Shown: one piece after another, positions 45,420 to 55,868 of the stretch | How the letters are laid out: every line of letters begins with the position of its first letter | Numbering within the stretch: position 1 is the first letter of the stretch | From: Humulus lupulus | Lineage: Eukaryota; Streptophyta; Magnoliopsida; Rosales; Cannabaceae | Assembly (NCBI RefSeq): GCF_963169125.1 | Contig: NC_084802.1 | Span: 12,772,896 to 12,836,895, forward strand | Reading direction: 5' to 3' | DNA length: 64,000 nucleotides | Translations under genes and position numbers: made by a program | Notes under the pieces: model-generated | The model's input: only the letters and a program-made list of their open reading frames with translations | Database searches by the model: none | What the model was told of the DNA's origin: nothing

Positions 45420-46475
45420 ATGGCCGACAATGACATGTCAATGTCACAGACCATAACAATGGCCAGCGACAAAATGCCACCGCAACCACCACCACCTAAA
45501 ATCGAAATAAACTCCCCTTTTTCTTTGATCCTCAAGATCGTCCTAGCGACTTCATCACTCCCGCCCGCTTTACCGATGAGAATTATGACGATTGGGTAGG
45601 CGAAATCGAAACTGCTCTTCAAGCGCAACGTAAATTTGGTTTTCTTGATGGCACAATCACCTCATCGGAGCCTCCTTGCACGCAGTTTGATTGGATTACT
45701 ATTCATGCTTTGCTCATTTCATGGATTATGAACACCATTGCTCCCGAGGTAAAAAGTACTCTCAAAATACAAAGATGCGAAACATTTGTGGGATACTCTC
45801 AAAGAGAGATTTGCTCTTGCTAATGGTCCCCAGATTCAAGAATTAAAAACTGCCCTTGGTAGCTGTCGACAAACTAAAACTATGACGATTCCCATCTATT
45901 ACAGAAAACTGACCGTTTTCTGGGAATAATTGCATACCCACGAACCTTTGATTACTTGCTCTTGTTGTACACGATGTACCGCTGGCCGAAACCATGAAAT
46001 TCGCCGTTAAAAAGATATGTTTCACCAATTTTTTATGGGATTATACAGCGAGTATTACGGTCGATTGCGATTGCGATTGAGTATTCTTGCTCAAGATCTA
46101 TTGCATTCTCTTAATCATGCTTACCAATTAGCAATTCAAGATGAATGTGTTTGAACGACATCGAATGTACCTGATGAGAAGCCCAAAGTAGTTGATTTCG
46201 CTGTTCGTCCCGTCGAGCGAGGACGGGGCAGATCTGAGAATCCTAATAAATCACATCTTTCTTGCACCCACTGTAAGAAAACCGATCATGAAGTGACCAC
46301 CTGCTTCGAGAAAATCGGATATTCGATTGGTGGGAGGATCGTACGAAGAATGATGGTGGGGCAAGCCAAGGGAAATCATCATCTTCCTTGGTTCTGGCTG
46401 GCCGTGGTCGGGGGGGGTAGCGGTGTTCGTGCTAATGCAGCAGTCACTGAAACTCTTGTCGCACCCTCTTCTTAA
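45420..46475 (+). pseudogene. C6 gag
   Basis: Opens at ATG 45421 (MADNDMSMSQTITMASD...) and continues in changing frames. A gag zinc knuckle CTHCKKTDHEVTTC is readable at about 46265-46306, followed by FEKIGYSIGG. Frameshifts at about 45520, 45760 and elsewhere. Confidence 0.75.
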
Positions 46476-47584
46476 GTGTTTTCCGCAGATCAATGGAAGG
46501 TACTTGCAAGTGTGTTCAATAATATGATTGTTTCTAGTGATCGTTTGAGTAGTAAGCTTAATGGTAATTTGTGGATTATTGACACTGGTGCATCCAATCA
46601 TTTAACTGGCAATATTTCTCTCTTATTTGATGTGAAAAATATCTTGTGTCCCGTCGGCCTTCTTGACGGCAAGAAGGTTGTAGCAACCAAGGAGGGTTCA
46701 GTAAGATTGTCGGCTGTTATAACTCTTCAACATGTTCTTTATGCCCCTCAATTAAATTGTAACTTACTTGCCATGTCGCAATTGTGTGATGATTTGAACA
46801 ATATTTTCGTATTTAACTCTTATATGTGTGCTATACATGACCAAACGAGGGAGCTGATTGGAACGGGAAGTAAGCATGATGGACTCTACTACTTCGAGGA
46901 ACCGAGCTCAATTCAGGCAGTCATAGTTGATGGAGAGATCTCTTCTTTGGCACTCTGGCATAATAGAATGGGGCATCCTTCCGAGAAAGTAGTAAAATTG
47001 GTTCCTTCCATTCGTAATTTTAGGGGTAGTTTGAATAAAGCATGTGAAGTGTGTTCTCGTGCCAAACATCCTAGAGAAAGATTTCTTTTGAGTGAACACT
47101 ACTACAAAAAAAAAGGCTTTTTAGGACTCGCGGGGCCCGAATCCTCTATTTGAGAGCCTTAAAAACTAAGGATTTTTTAGGACTCGCACGAGTCCTCAAA
47201 AGTCTTATTTTTAATTTTAAAAAAATTAATTGATAGCCAAAGCTCCCGCCGGAGCTCCGACATTAACGGCGGTGCCACCACCCCCACGATGGTGGTTCAG
47301 GAAAATGATCAATCCTTTAGTGGGTTTTGATGCCACAAACACAAGGAATGCATTGCTGGTGTTCGTTTGGGTCGGGGTGGCTCGAGGCAGTCAGAAAACA
47401 CTCGGAAGAGTTTGGGAAAAATAACACCACCGCGACTTCAAATGACTTTAGGTGGCGGAGGGCGGCGAGTGAGGGGCTTGGCTCACGGGGGTCGAAGGTC
47501 GCCGACCTTCTGAGTCCATTGCATCGACGCATGTAGGAGGGGGGTGGCCGGAGCGCCGCCGTCCGTGGCTTGGTTGTGGAGTTC

Positions 47585-47586
<2 letters not shown>

Positions 47587-47621
<35 letters not shown>
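47587..47621. repeat. (GA)n microsatellite
   Basis: About 17 GA units inside the CACTA-type element. Confidence 0.95.
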
Positions 47622-47623
<2 letters not shown>

Positions 47624-47699
47624 GGGGGAAGAGAGCAAGGAGAGAAAGATAGAGAATGGGTTGTTGTGTTATATTTTTCTTTGTGAAGTAATAAATAGT

Positions 47700-48240
47700 A
47701 AAATTTTAGTTAAAAAATTGGAGGAAATTTGAAATTTTATAAAATTCAAATTTTTAGAACACACATAAGTTTTTAGGACTCATAATGCGAGTCCTAAAAA
47801 TATTCTCGTAATTTTAATTGAAAAAATTGGAGGGAATTTGAAATTTTTTAAAATTCAAATTTTTAGAACACACAAACATTCTCGTAATTTTAGTTAAAAA
47901 AATTGGAGGGAATTTGAAATTTTTTAAAATTCAAATTTTTAGAACACATACAAGTTTTTAGGACTCGCAATGCGAGTCCTAAAAACATTCTTATAATTTT
48001 AGTTAAAAAAACATTGGAGGGAATTTGAAATTTTTTAAAATTCAAATTTTTAGAACACACATAAGTTTTTAGGACTCGCAAAACATTCTTGTAATTTTAT
48101 TAAAAAAAATTGGGGGAATTTGAACTTTTTTAAAATTCAAACTTTTAGGACACACATAGTTTTTAGGACTCGCTCCGCGAGCCCTAAAAGAAATTCTTTA
48201 AGGACTCGCAATGCGAGTCCTAAAAAGTCTGGGAGTTTGT
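47700..48240. repeat. Tandem repeats of about 100-130 bp inside the CACTA element
   Basis: Repeats built from GGAGGGAATTTGAAATTTT, then AAAATTCAAATTTTTAGAAC, then GTTTTTAGGACTCGC recur at least four times between 47715 and 48170 with variable loss of the last part. Confidence 0.8.
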
Positions 48241-49440
48241 TTTTAGGACTCGCATCTAGGTGAGCGCTCTAAAAAAATGTCCTAAAATGGTGTTTTTGTA
48301 GTAGTGGAAAATAAAGTTAGTCGCATTTTTGAATTAATTCATGTTGATTTGTGGGGTTCTTATAGACATAAATCCTCTTGTGGTGCTCGATATTTTTTAA
48401 CTATTGTGGAAGATTTTTCTAGAGCTATGTGGATTTATTTGATGATTGATAAAATAGAGGTTTTTTGAATGTTTTTATCCTTTGTCACCATGGTTGAACG
48501 ACAATTTTCTCAAACTATCAAAACAATACGGAGTGATAATGGAACGGAATTTAATTGTTTGCTTGATTATTTTTCTACTTCTAGCATTTGTTTTCAAACT
48601 TCATGTGTCAGAAGTCCTAAAAAAAATGGAAGAGTCGAGAGAAAACACAAACACCTCTTATACGTTGCACGTGCTTTAAGATTTCAAGCCAATTTGCCAA
48701 TGTACTTTTGGGGAGAGAGTGTTTTAGTAGCCACACACTTAATAAATAGAACCCCATCTACCGTTCTTGATAACTTAACTCCCTTTGAAAAATTGTTTGG
48801 TCACACTCCGTCTTATGATGCAATTCGTGTGTTTGGTTCCTTATGTTTTGCTCACAATCAACAATCTAAGGGAGATAAATTTGAAAGTCGTAGTTGCCAG
48901 TGTATCTTTGTTGGGTATTTGTTTGGCAATAAGGGTTGGAGACTTTATGATCTTGACAAGAATGAGTTTTTTGTATTACGAGATGTAAAAAAGAAATTAA
49001 GATACTTTTCCTTTTAGTGATATTGAGGCTTGCAATAATTTTGAGTTGGATGTGGATGTTGATTCGGATTTTGCAAAATTTCAATATGAAGTCCCTGACA
49101 ACCAAGACACTACTGCAGCTCAACCAACTGCCAAGCCCACTAGTGTTGAGCCCATCACTACCAAGCACCCTATGGTTGAGCCCACTGCAGCTGGTCCAGC
49201 GAACGCAGACTAGGAAGAATTCGAAACCACAACAAACACGACTCCTCCTGTTTCAGATGAGGTCTCTAGTTCTAATGGAAATACCCCTACTACTGTTGAT
49301 TTAGTTGACAATGGTTCAGAGGAAGTCCTAGGTCGTGGCATGAGAACTAAAATTCATTCGGTACTTCTACGGGATTATGTCACTCACAATATTGTCAAAG
49401 AGAGGCCATCTACCATTGCTACTTCCCCTCCACAACATAC

Positions 49441-49609
49441 AAAAGAGGGTTGCTTTGTATTGATGTTATACGTTGTATATATACAACCTAAGAAAGAATC
49501 ATTCAACTATTCATATCTTCTAAATTATAAAACACTCTTAATATACATCAAATTTGTATCCCAACTGTATCCCACAAATCAATATTAGGATCTCAAAGAT
49601 ATCGTAACA
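49441..49609 (-). repeat. C6 LTR, inverted copy
   Basis: The reverse complement starts TGTTACGATATCTTTGAGA and matches 45212-45375 with scattered differences. It lacks the last 15 to 20 bp of the LTR at the internal junction. Confidence 0.88.
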
Positions 49610-50127
49610 ATTGTGCATCAAGCTCAGACTAAAAATGAGAAAATTTAAAGCAACCTAGGAAAACAAAATTATGTATATATAAGACAACTGAAATTCCAAG
49701 ATTAGGTAAGAAAAAAAAATTATTATACCATGGATTTATTTTGCAGAAAGTGGGCTATCTAAAGCATGATTATTTAGTTAATATTGAAAACTAAAAATCA
49801 TAAACAAAAACTCCCAATCGTCATAAATCCACATCTTTTAATTATAGCACCATAAAATTTGAATGTGGCATAAATGCACAAATTTTGAACTATAAAGGGG
49901 ATGATCTCTGCAACAAAAGCTCCTATAAGGGAATTTTCCATTGTGTGCCAGGGGAAACTCTACTCATCTCAAGATAACACTACTCTTGTCATCTTTACAC
50001 TGCGTGAATATAATAATCACTGCCCTGAAATGTAGTTTTCAATTTCATTACAGTTCACAGATCCATCGAGGGAAGAATTATTTCTTTGTGAAAAATAAGA
50101 TAATAATATGAAAAACATCAAATGCGT
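49610..50127. other. Duplicated flank upstream of PPR fragment
   Basis: Aligns with 55000-55575, the region 3' of the intact PPR gene (GATTATTTAGTTAATATTG, GGGGATGATCTCTGCAACAA). No gene seen. Confidence 0.65.
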
Positions 50128-50270
50128 GCCCATTTTTAAACACCGAATGAATCTATATTGTCCAGGCACAAACATTAATATCACAACCTTAATTTACTCA
50201 CGATGGAACTCAATATATCTTTAGCCATTTCAAGCTTGTCAGCTCGTAAAAGGATATTTATTAGCCCCTT
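50128..50270 (-). pseudogene. PPR gene fragment
   Basis: About 140 bp near-identical to 56167-56310 of the intact PPR gene on the same strand, covering residues about 533-581 (ELINILLRADKLEMAKDI..). The 3' end of the gene (55575-56165) is missing between this fragment and its aligned flank, so it is a partial duplicate. The right junction is a (ATT)n run, 50269-50287, beyond which the EC1 copy B promoter begins. Confidence 0.85.
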
Positions 50271-50517
50271 ATTATTATTATTATTATTTGGTACTTGTTT
50301 ACAAAGGTTACAATAACTGATAAGTCTTCTTCATCATAAAAGAGAAAGAAAAAACTGATGAGTCTTTTCATTTCTGATATATAATTCTCACCATATACAA
50401 CTAATAAATACCATTATATGATTAATATGTAACGTATATAATTTTACTTCAATATATATGAACCCTATCAGCCTAATTTTTCATAACAACACACACAAAT
50501 TATTATATACCAAAAAA
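50271..50517 (+). promoter_or_regulatory. Promoter and 5' UTR of EC1 copy B
   Basis: AT-rich, with a TATA-like AATATATATG (50451-50460) about 60 bp upstream of the start codon. An upstream in-frame ATG at 50458 lies in this leader and would bury the signal peptide. Confidence 0.5.
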
Positions 50518-50991
50518 ATGGCCCAAGCTCTCAATCTCTTGATCTTGACAACTCTGGTGGCTGCTGCTATGGCTCTCCCAACGTCCATGGCTCGGCCTGG
50601 AGATTCGATTCCAGCCAGTAGTTCAGACCTCATGGCGAGGCTGAAGCTAGACGACGAATCATCAAACTGTTGGGATTCTCTGATTCAGCTCCAGTCGTGC
50701 ACCGGCGAGGTGATCTTGTTCTTCCTGAATGGGGAGACTTACTTGGGGCCTAGCTGTTGCCATGCCATAAGGATCATCGGCAACCATTGCTGGCCAGCCA
50801 TGTTTGGAACCATAGGTTTTACTACTCAAGAAGTTGATCTACTCCAAGGCTATTGTGATCATGAAGAAACTACTCCCCACTCCCCACCTCCTCCGCCGTC
50901 TCCGTCTTCGCCCTCGCCGTCCTTTCAGCCTCAGCCTACTCTTGATCATCATGGTGATCGAGTTGGTATCTATGGAAAATTGTTTCCGTGA
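50518..50991 (+). CDS. EC1: EC1 egg-cell-secreted protein, copy B (complete)
   Basis: 157 codons from ATG 50518 (AAAAAAATGGCC context). I prefer this to the in-frame ATG at 50458 because it places a clean signal peptide (MAQALNLLILTTLVAAAMA) at the N-terminus. The prolamin-like domain has all six cysteines (51, 61, 80, 81, 91, 113) and the EC1 signatures around NCWDSLIQLQSCTGE and NHCWPAMFG. A proline/serine-rich tail follows from about residue 120. EC1 proteins are secreted by the egg cell on sperm arrival and are needed for sperm activation and gamete fusion in Arabidopsis. It is single-exon, as EC1 genes usually are. Intact and probably functional; nearly identical to copy A. Confidence 0.93.
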   Translation: MAQALNLLILTTLVAAAMALPTSMARPGDSIPASSSDLMARLKLDDESSNCWDSLIQLQSCTGEVILFFLNGETYLGPSCCHAIRIIGNHCWPAMFGTIGFTTQEVDLLQGYCDHEETTPHSPPPPPSPSSPSPSFQPQPTLDHHGDRVGIYGKLFP

Positions 50992-51911
50992 AACTAATAA
51001 TGAAAATTAAGTTTTAGCTTTGTCTACGTACGTATTTGTCTCGTTTTTGTGGTCATGTTTTTAGTGTTAGTTTGTTTGCAGTCTAGTACTCTATATATAT
51101 ATATATAGTACGGCTGTTTAACTACTGGATTAAGTAAATTATCTATAAATGTTGTGTGTTCTGGTTTTAATATATAAAGGAGTTTGTATGTTCTTATTAT
51201 ATATATGAAACTTTAATGAAAGAGAGTGTCTTTACAGTATATATTTCTGGAATTATGAATTATGACATGCATGCAACACAAAACTTGAACCAGAAAATTG
51301 TACATATTAATAATGATAATTATAATTAACACTAACGACAGTTTCTTATTATTGATCGCCAATACAATACAAGTTCTCAATTTCTCTTTATACTAATACA
51401 CCTTTATTTATGTACTTACCAACCAAGAGATTAGTGATTTGGTCAAGACATGTGACCAGGCCAGATTACATTTTTTAATTTCTCTCATCTCATGTTGATT
51501 AAACTTTTTGTTTTAAAAAAATGTTATTAGTATTTTAGTTAAGGAAGAGAGACGCATTATTATTTAATGACATTTTAGCTTAATTGTAATTAATCTGGTG
51601 TAGGAGGAAATAGATATCTTGCACCAACAATTATGTAAATACAGAAGAGTTAACGTCATAAAAAAACGTAATTAATGGTTTTGTTCATTTTTTAGCTTAT
51701 CGTTTTGTTCTTTTTCTAGATATGATTTACTATTTTAGTTATGTTCTGATTACTTATTATTTTGATATTTTCTTAAGTTGTGACTTATTGTTATAGTTAC
51801 TATCAACTTTTGAATGAATATATAATGAGGGTTGAATGAATGAGAGAGTTGCAATTTGATACTTTAAAGTCTCGTGGCTCCACACGATTAGTTAGCGATA
51901 TTCATATTAGT
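50992..51911. other. 3' flank of EC1 copy B
   Basis: The first 370 bp align with the flank of copy A, without the TRIM. The rest (51370-51911) is AT-rich with no recognised feature. Confidence 0.6.
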
Positions 51912-52467
51912 TAGGGGTGAGCACGGTGTGGTTTGGGCGGTTTGAACACTTTTTAATACACCACGCCACAAGTGCGGTTTAGTAACTAGAACACACCATG
52001 CGGTGTGATTTGGTTGCACCAAACCGACCAAACCAAACCATTTTTTGCGGTGTGGTTTGGGCGGTTTTCCACGGTTTGTGTAAAAAAATGTCATAACAAA
52101 ATTTAAATTTTTTAAAAAATACTAAATCCTTAGTTCATAACAAATCCTTAATAAGTTCTAAACAACATCACAAGTTATCAATTAAGTTCAGTAAAACACA
52201 AAAAAAAAATACAAGTCTCTCATATTGGGTAACTATAAAAAATGGTATATATGTAAAGTTTATTTTTTAATATATTTGTAAGTATGCGGTGCGGTGCGGT
52301 GCAAACCAAAATTTCACACCGCCAAACCGCGCACCGCACCGCACCGCGCGGTTTAGCAAAAATACAAACCATACCGAACCATTACACTTTTGACACCGCG
52401 GTTTGCGGTGTAGTATGGTGCGGTGCGGTCGGTCACCGCGGTTTGTCGGTTTAGATGCTCACCCCTA
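51912..52467. mobile_element. hAT-type MITE (556 bp)
   Basis: Terminal inverted repeats TAGGGGTGAGCA and TGCTCACCCCTA with a perfect 8-bp duplication ATATTAGT (51904-51911 and 52468-52475), the hAT signature. The interior is rich in GCGGTGCGGTGCGG and AAACCGC motifs in both orientations and could form long hairpins. No transposase. Confidence 0.93.
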
Positions 52468-52475
52468 ATATTAGT

Positions 52476-52882
52476 TATAAATTCAAATTGTACGAGTTCG
52501 ATATTGAATTTCACAAATAGCGATATGTCATATTCATATGCTGCCTTAGCATTTCTCATATATAATACATAGACTAATCAAAATTGCTGGAGTTAATTGG
52601 CAATGTAAATTCTCATAGTTATAATTAAATGAAAGTATATGTAGGTTGATTAAGTTGACCCTTCCTAGTTCTTGGCCAGGCATTGAACGTCAACCTACCA
52701 CTATTATAAATTGAATGAAATTTATGATATAAATCTAATTTTAAAGAATTGACACTCATATTCTGATTCATGCATAGACTCTTCACCTCACCTTTCTAAC
52801 ATTCAATCAAAACTTTTATGAAATCTAAAAACACAGGCCTCTCTGCATATTAAGTATACCACATCTCTCTCATTACTACAAA
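52476..52882 (+). promoter_or_regulatory. Promoter of broken EC1-like gene 3 (uninterrupted copy)
   Basis: Contains distal (52563-52683) and proximal (52684-52860) segments in one piece. The other two copies are split here by C3 or C5, so this is the natural empty site (GGCATTGAACGTCAACC). Confidence 0.7.
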
Positions 52883-53078
52883 ATGGCTTATAACAGTGAA
52901 GAAGTTCTTTGTTATGATGGCAATTCTTATTGGCCTAACCCTTCCAATGTCAGCAGCCAAGGCTACATCAAAACCAAGCCCAAGCTCCTTCTGGTCAGGA
53001 TCGAACTGCTGGGAGTCCTTGGCTGGCTGCATGTGGCTGGGAAGTTGTGCTCTTCCACCTCACCAAGGCTAGCCTGAA
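52883..53078 (+). pseudogene. Short EC1-like gene 3, frameshifted and truncated
   Basis: Starts ATGGCTTATAA like gene 1 and follows it closely at the nucleotide level through TGTCAGCAGCCAAGGCTA and GGAACTGCTGGGAGT-like sequence. An indel about 10 bp after the ATG shifts the frame, so the open reading is meaningless. Read in the original frame, a signal peptide and NCWESLAGC would appear. The match to gene 1 ends at AAGGCTAGCC (about 53078), where an unrelated stretch with AAAACGACA repeats begins. Confidence 0.85.
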
Positions 53079-53262
53079 AAACGACATGTTTCATGACAAA
53101 AGACAAGTTCCTATAAAAACGACATTTTCTTCCAAAACGACATGCTCCTTTCAAACGACAGTTTTCTGATGAGAACGACAATATTATTTAGAACAACAAC
53201 TTTGATAATAACGACGCTTTTCTTGAAAACGGCCACTTATCTCAAAAACGACACCTTTTTAT
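53079..53262 (+). repeat. Degenerate AAAACGACA motif array A
   Basis: About nine copies of AAAACGACA-like words spaced 15 to 30 bp apart. The stretch GAACGACAATATTATTTAG has a close counterpart on the minus strand of the array near 59275-59372, so both come from one repeat family. Confidence 0.7.
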
Positions 53263-53440
53263 TTTTATTAACTGTGTTACTGTATACGTTAGAAAGTGAA
53301 GAATTTTCTTTAAAACTACAGCAAGTTAAAAAAAAAAAAAAAAAAAGATTATTCTTTAAACCCAAATTAACAATATTTACCCAGAAACAGAATTGAACAA
53401 AATAGAAAACTTGAAGATCAAATTATATATAATACACCTT

Positions 53441-53653
53441 TTAAAATATACAACAGCAAACTCCAATGGTCATTACATACTTGTCCATTGTTTTCATGTC
53501 CTCCTTTGCCTCCTCATTGTTCTTCACTACAAACTCCAGTCCTTTCTCACTATCAGCCAATATCACATCATCTTCATCCACCATTTCTGCTTCAAAAAAT
53601 TTCCTGCAGCAAATCAGCTCTAACAACAAAATTCCATACCTATAAACGTCCAA
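53441..53653 (-). pseudogene. G-type lectin receptor kinase C-terminal fragment (copy 2)
   Basis: The minus-strand reading MDVYRYGILLLELICCRKFFEAEMVDEDDVILAD, then EFVVKNNEEAKEDMKTMDKYVM, is a LECRK-type kinase subdomain IX-X piece. No catalytic loop remains. It lies within the insertion that truncates EC1-like gene 3 and is a fuller version of the fragment at 6486-6689. Confidence 0.75.
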
Positions 53654-53664
53654 CTTTAACTAGT

Positions 53665-55868
53665 GGTAGTACAACTAGTACGACCTATTACATCATCACC
53701 TCCTTTATTATAATATAATTTTAGGCTCTTACTTTAAATATTTGTGGTTTTCTTGTCATTTCACTTTCACTGTTATAATTTTAGCCAGATATGTTTTGCA
53801 TACTATAAAATAATAGCTTAACATGTAAATGATTAGAAGAACACTTTGATTTAAAAATACCTTTTGTCCCTCCCAGTCCCAGCTAGATTCTTCTGAACAG
53901 AACAAGTAGCTCAGTAACATAAAGTAAAAAACTGGTTCAAGTCCAATGTCTGTAACTTAATCCAATGTTTTTAGCAGAAAATCTAAAGAAAAACAAAGAA
54001 AATGCAAATAAATGGGAAGCATATTAGTCATATCATATATATGTTGTTTACAAAAACTATACCAAAGCACAAAAGTAACATAATAAAACAAGTAGCAAAT
54101 CATTTGCTTGCTTTGAAGGACATCTGAATTTAGCTGTCTCCCAAGTTAACCTAGTGCTAAAGGAAATGACCATCAAATTAAGCATTTCTTCCAAAATTTA
54201 AATATAATATATATTTTTTAGAATTCAAGTTTCATTATGTTTCTACATTTGTAACAAAAAATTGTAGAACATTCTTTTTAAAAAGATGCTTATTTGCAAA
54301 TCATTCCTAGCTAAAATTGTAACAATGGAATGACAAAAAGAACACGTGCCAGAATGTTTTATATTTGTGTTTCTTGTGAAAAAATGTTGCCATATAGAAT
54401 AATAAAGTATAATCCTAATGCTACAAATGGAAGTGTTGCTCTTATTGCTGGACTTGAAAAACTCATAATAAGGGTCACTTCTCTTGGGTGTATTAATGTG
54501 TGCCTGTAAGGAGAGAGAAAGACGGAGAAGAAAATGAAAAAGAAGACTATGACATCCACCATTTGAAGATGCAGAATTAAAAGGAAAGGTTAGAGTGAAA
54601 GCATTTTATACAAATTAAAAAATCGTTTTATGCAAAAATTCTTGCCAACAAAACTATGAGGATCTCAAGTATTATTTGATAAAAGGGAATAACAAACATT
54701 TTGTAAGTACCTTAAATATAACAAGGCCATCAGCAAATACCAGTTCTAGAAGTCAAGAGTCCTGTCCAAATATTTTGGAGGCGTGACAAACAATCTATCG
54801 CGGGAGAAAATGACATCTCTGAAGAATTCTGGGAATTTGAATAAGCCATGTGCCCTATTCTTAAGTTTCCTCTTTCTTTTAACAATGCAGAGACAACCAA
54901 ACAAGTAACCCTTCTAACTACGGCTTTGTCTTCTCCTGAAAAACCTGTGTTACATCACATATTATAATTGTATTTGGATGAAAATATATATAATATGAAA
55001 CCCTCAAACTCAGACTAAAAACGAGAAAATATATATAATTGTATTCATTTAGTAGAAAGTGTAGGGCTATCTCTAGCATGATTATTTAGTTAATATTGAA
55101 AACTATAAATCATTAAAAAAAATTCCTGACAAGAACACAAACAAACCTGAGCCAGTACAATCAAGTACACAAACTAGAAGAAATTAAAGTCTTAGCTAGG
55201 ATATATGTATCACTTACATAAGCTATTCTAAAAACCATGTTCACTAGCACAACTGAACAATCAATTTGTCATAAACCCACATCTTTTCATTATGTAACAA
55301 GCTACAAGGATAGTACCATAAAATTTGAATGTTGTGTAAATGTACAAACCTAAACATTACCACAAGGATAGCCCTCTAGATTTATAAAGGGGATGATCTC
55401 TGCAACAAAAGCTCCAAAGATAACTACTCTTGTCATATGCAATGAAACCAGAAACCTTTACAATGCGTGAATATAATAATCACTGCCCTGAAAAGTAGAT
55501 TTCAAATTCATTGCACTTCACAGATCCATCCAAGGAAGATTTTTCTTTGTGAAAAATAAGAGAATAATAATTAAAAAAAAAATCAGATTAGAGAGAATAA
55601 AAAAAAATTACAGCTGTTCATCACGACCACGTACTCTGAACAAGTTTGGTATTCTTATACATTAAAACTGCTAATTCAGCTGGTAAGAAAATAGGTCTTC
55701 CAATGTATCTCTGCCCTCAAGTTGAAAAGTAAAGATTGAACAATTCACAAGAAAAGCTACTAACATTATAGTGCTTACTGTCAGAAGTGGGTATCCAGAG
55801 ATGGACAGCAAGCAACCTTCTCAATCAAATCAGTAGAGCCTGTCCTTCGTTTCACTTCATCATTTGAA
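53665..55868. other. 3' flank of EC1-like gene 3 up to the PPR gene
   Basis: Aligns with flanks at 44440-45211 and 49610-50127. The part 54562-55000 has no counterpart at the C6 locus. AT-rich; no gene recognised. Confidence 0.6.

Larger units (their letters stand above)
47097..48306. mobile_element. Non-autonomous CACTA-type element (1.2 kb)
   Basis: The ends are CACTACTACAAAAA and TTTTTGTAGTAGTG, perfect terminal inverted repeats with the CACTA signature. A 3-bp duplication GAA flanks it (47094-47096 and 48307-48309). Removing it rejoins the C6 integrase frame exactly. Inside are many copies of TTTTTAGGACTCGC in both orientations, often as GGACTCGCAATGCGAGTCC palindromes. This is the subterminal repeat pattern that transposase-binding proteins use in this superfamily. 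No transposase is encoded. Open frames at 47230-47536 are chance. Confidence 0.9.
46476..49017 (+). pseudogene. C6 protease and integrase, split by a CACTA element
   Basis: The protease site WIIDTGASNHLTG (near 46576) is intact. Pre-integrase (LALWHNRMGHPSEKVVK) and CEVCSRAKHPRERFLLSE lead to the insertion at 47097. After it, the frame resumes without loss (NKVSRIFELIHVDLWG...), with GARYFLTIVEDFSRAMW, a stop at about 48467, then TIRSDNGTEF, SPKKNGRVERKHKHL and MYFWGESVLVATHLINR. The sequence ends before any reverse transcriptase motif; about 400 bp of linker follow to the inverted LTR. Confidence 0.88.
45212..49609 (+). mobile_element. C6: rearranged copia element with inverted terminal LTRs and no RT
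   Basis: A 5' LTR (45212-45390) with primer site TGGTACCAGAGTC is followed by gag, protease and integrase on the plus strand, then directly by a copy of the same LTR in reverse orientation (about 49441-49609). Reverse transcriptase and RNase H are absent. Flanks ATTAT and ATTGT differ by one base. The flanking host sequence aligns to 54562 on the left but to about 55000 on the right, so about 440 bp of the host block is missing. This is best explained by deletion between two oppositely oriented copies. Confidence 0.85.

Noticed and set aside
47230..47536. Open frames on both strands near the left end of the CACTA-type element
   Set aside because: They match no transposase, overlap each other on opposite strands and sit in repeat-rich non-autonomous DNA.
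50458..50517. Upstream in-frame ATG of EC1 copy B
   Set aside because: It would add 20 residues in front of a clean signal peptide and has a poor start context; 50518 fits the family.
52883..53077. 64-codon frame starting at ATG 52883 taken as a real protein
   Set aside because: Nucleotide alignment with EC1-like gene 1 shows it is a shifted reading of a broken paralog.
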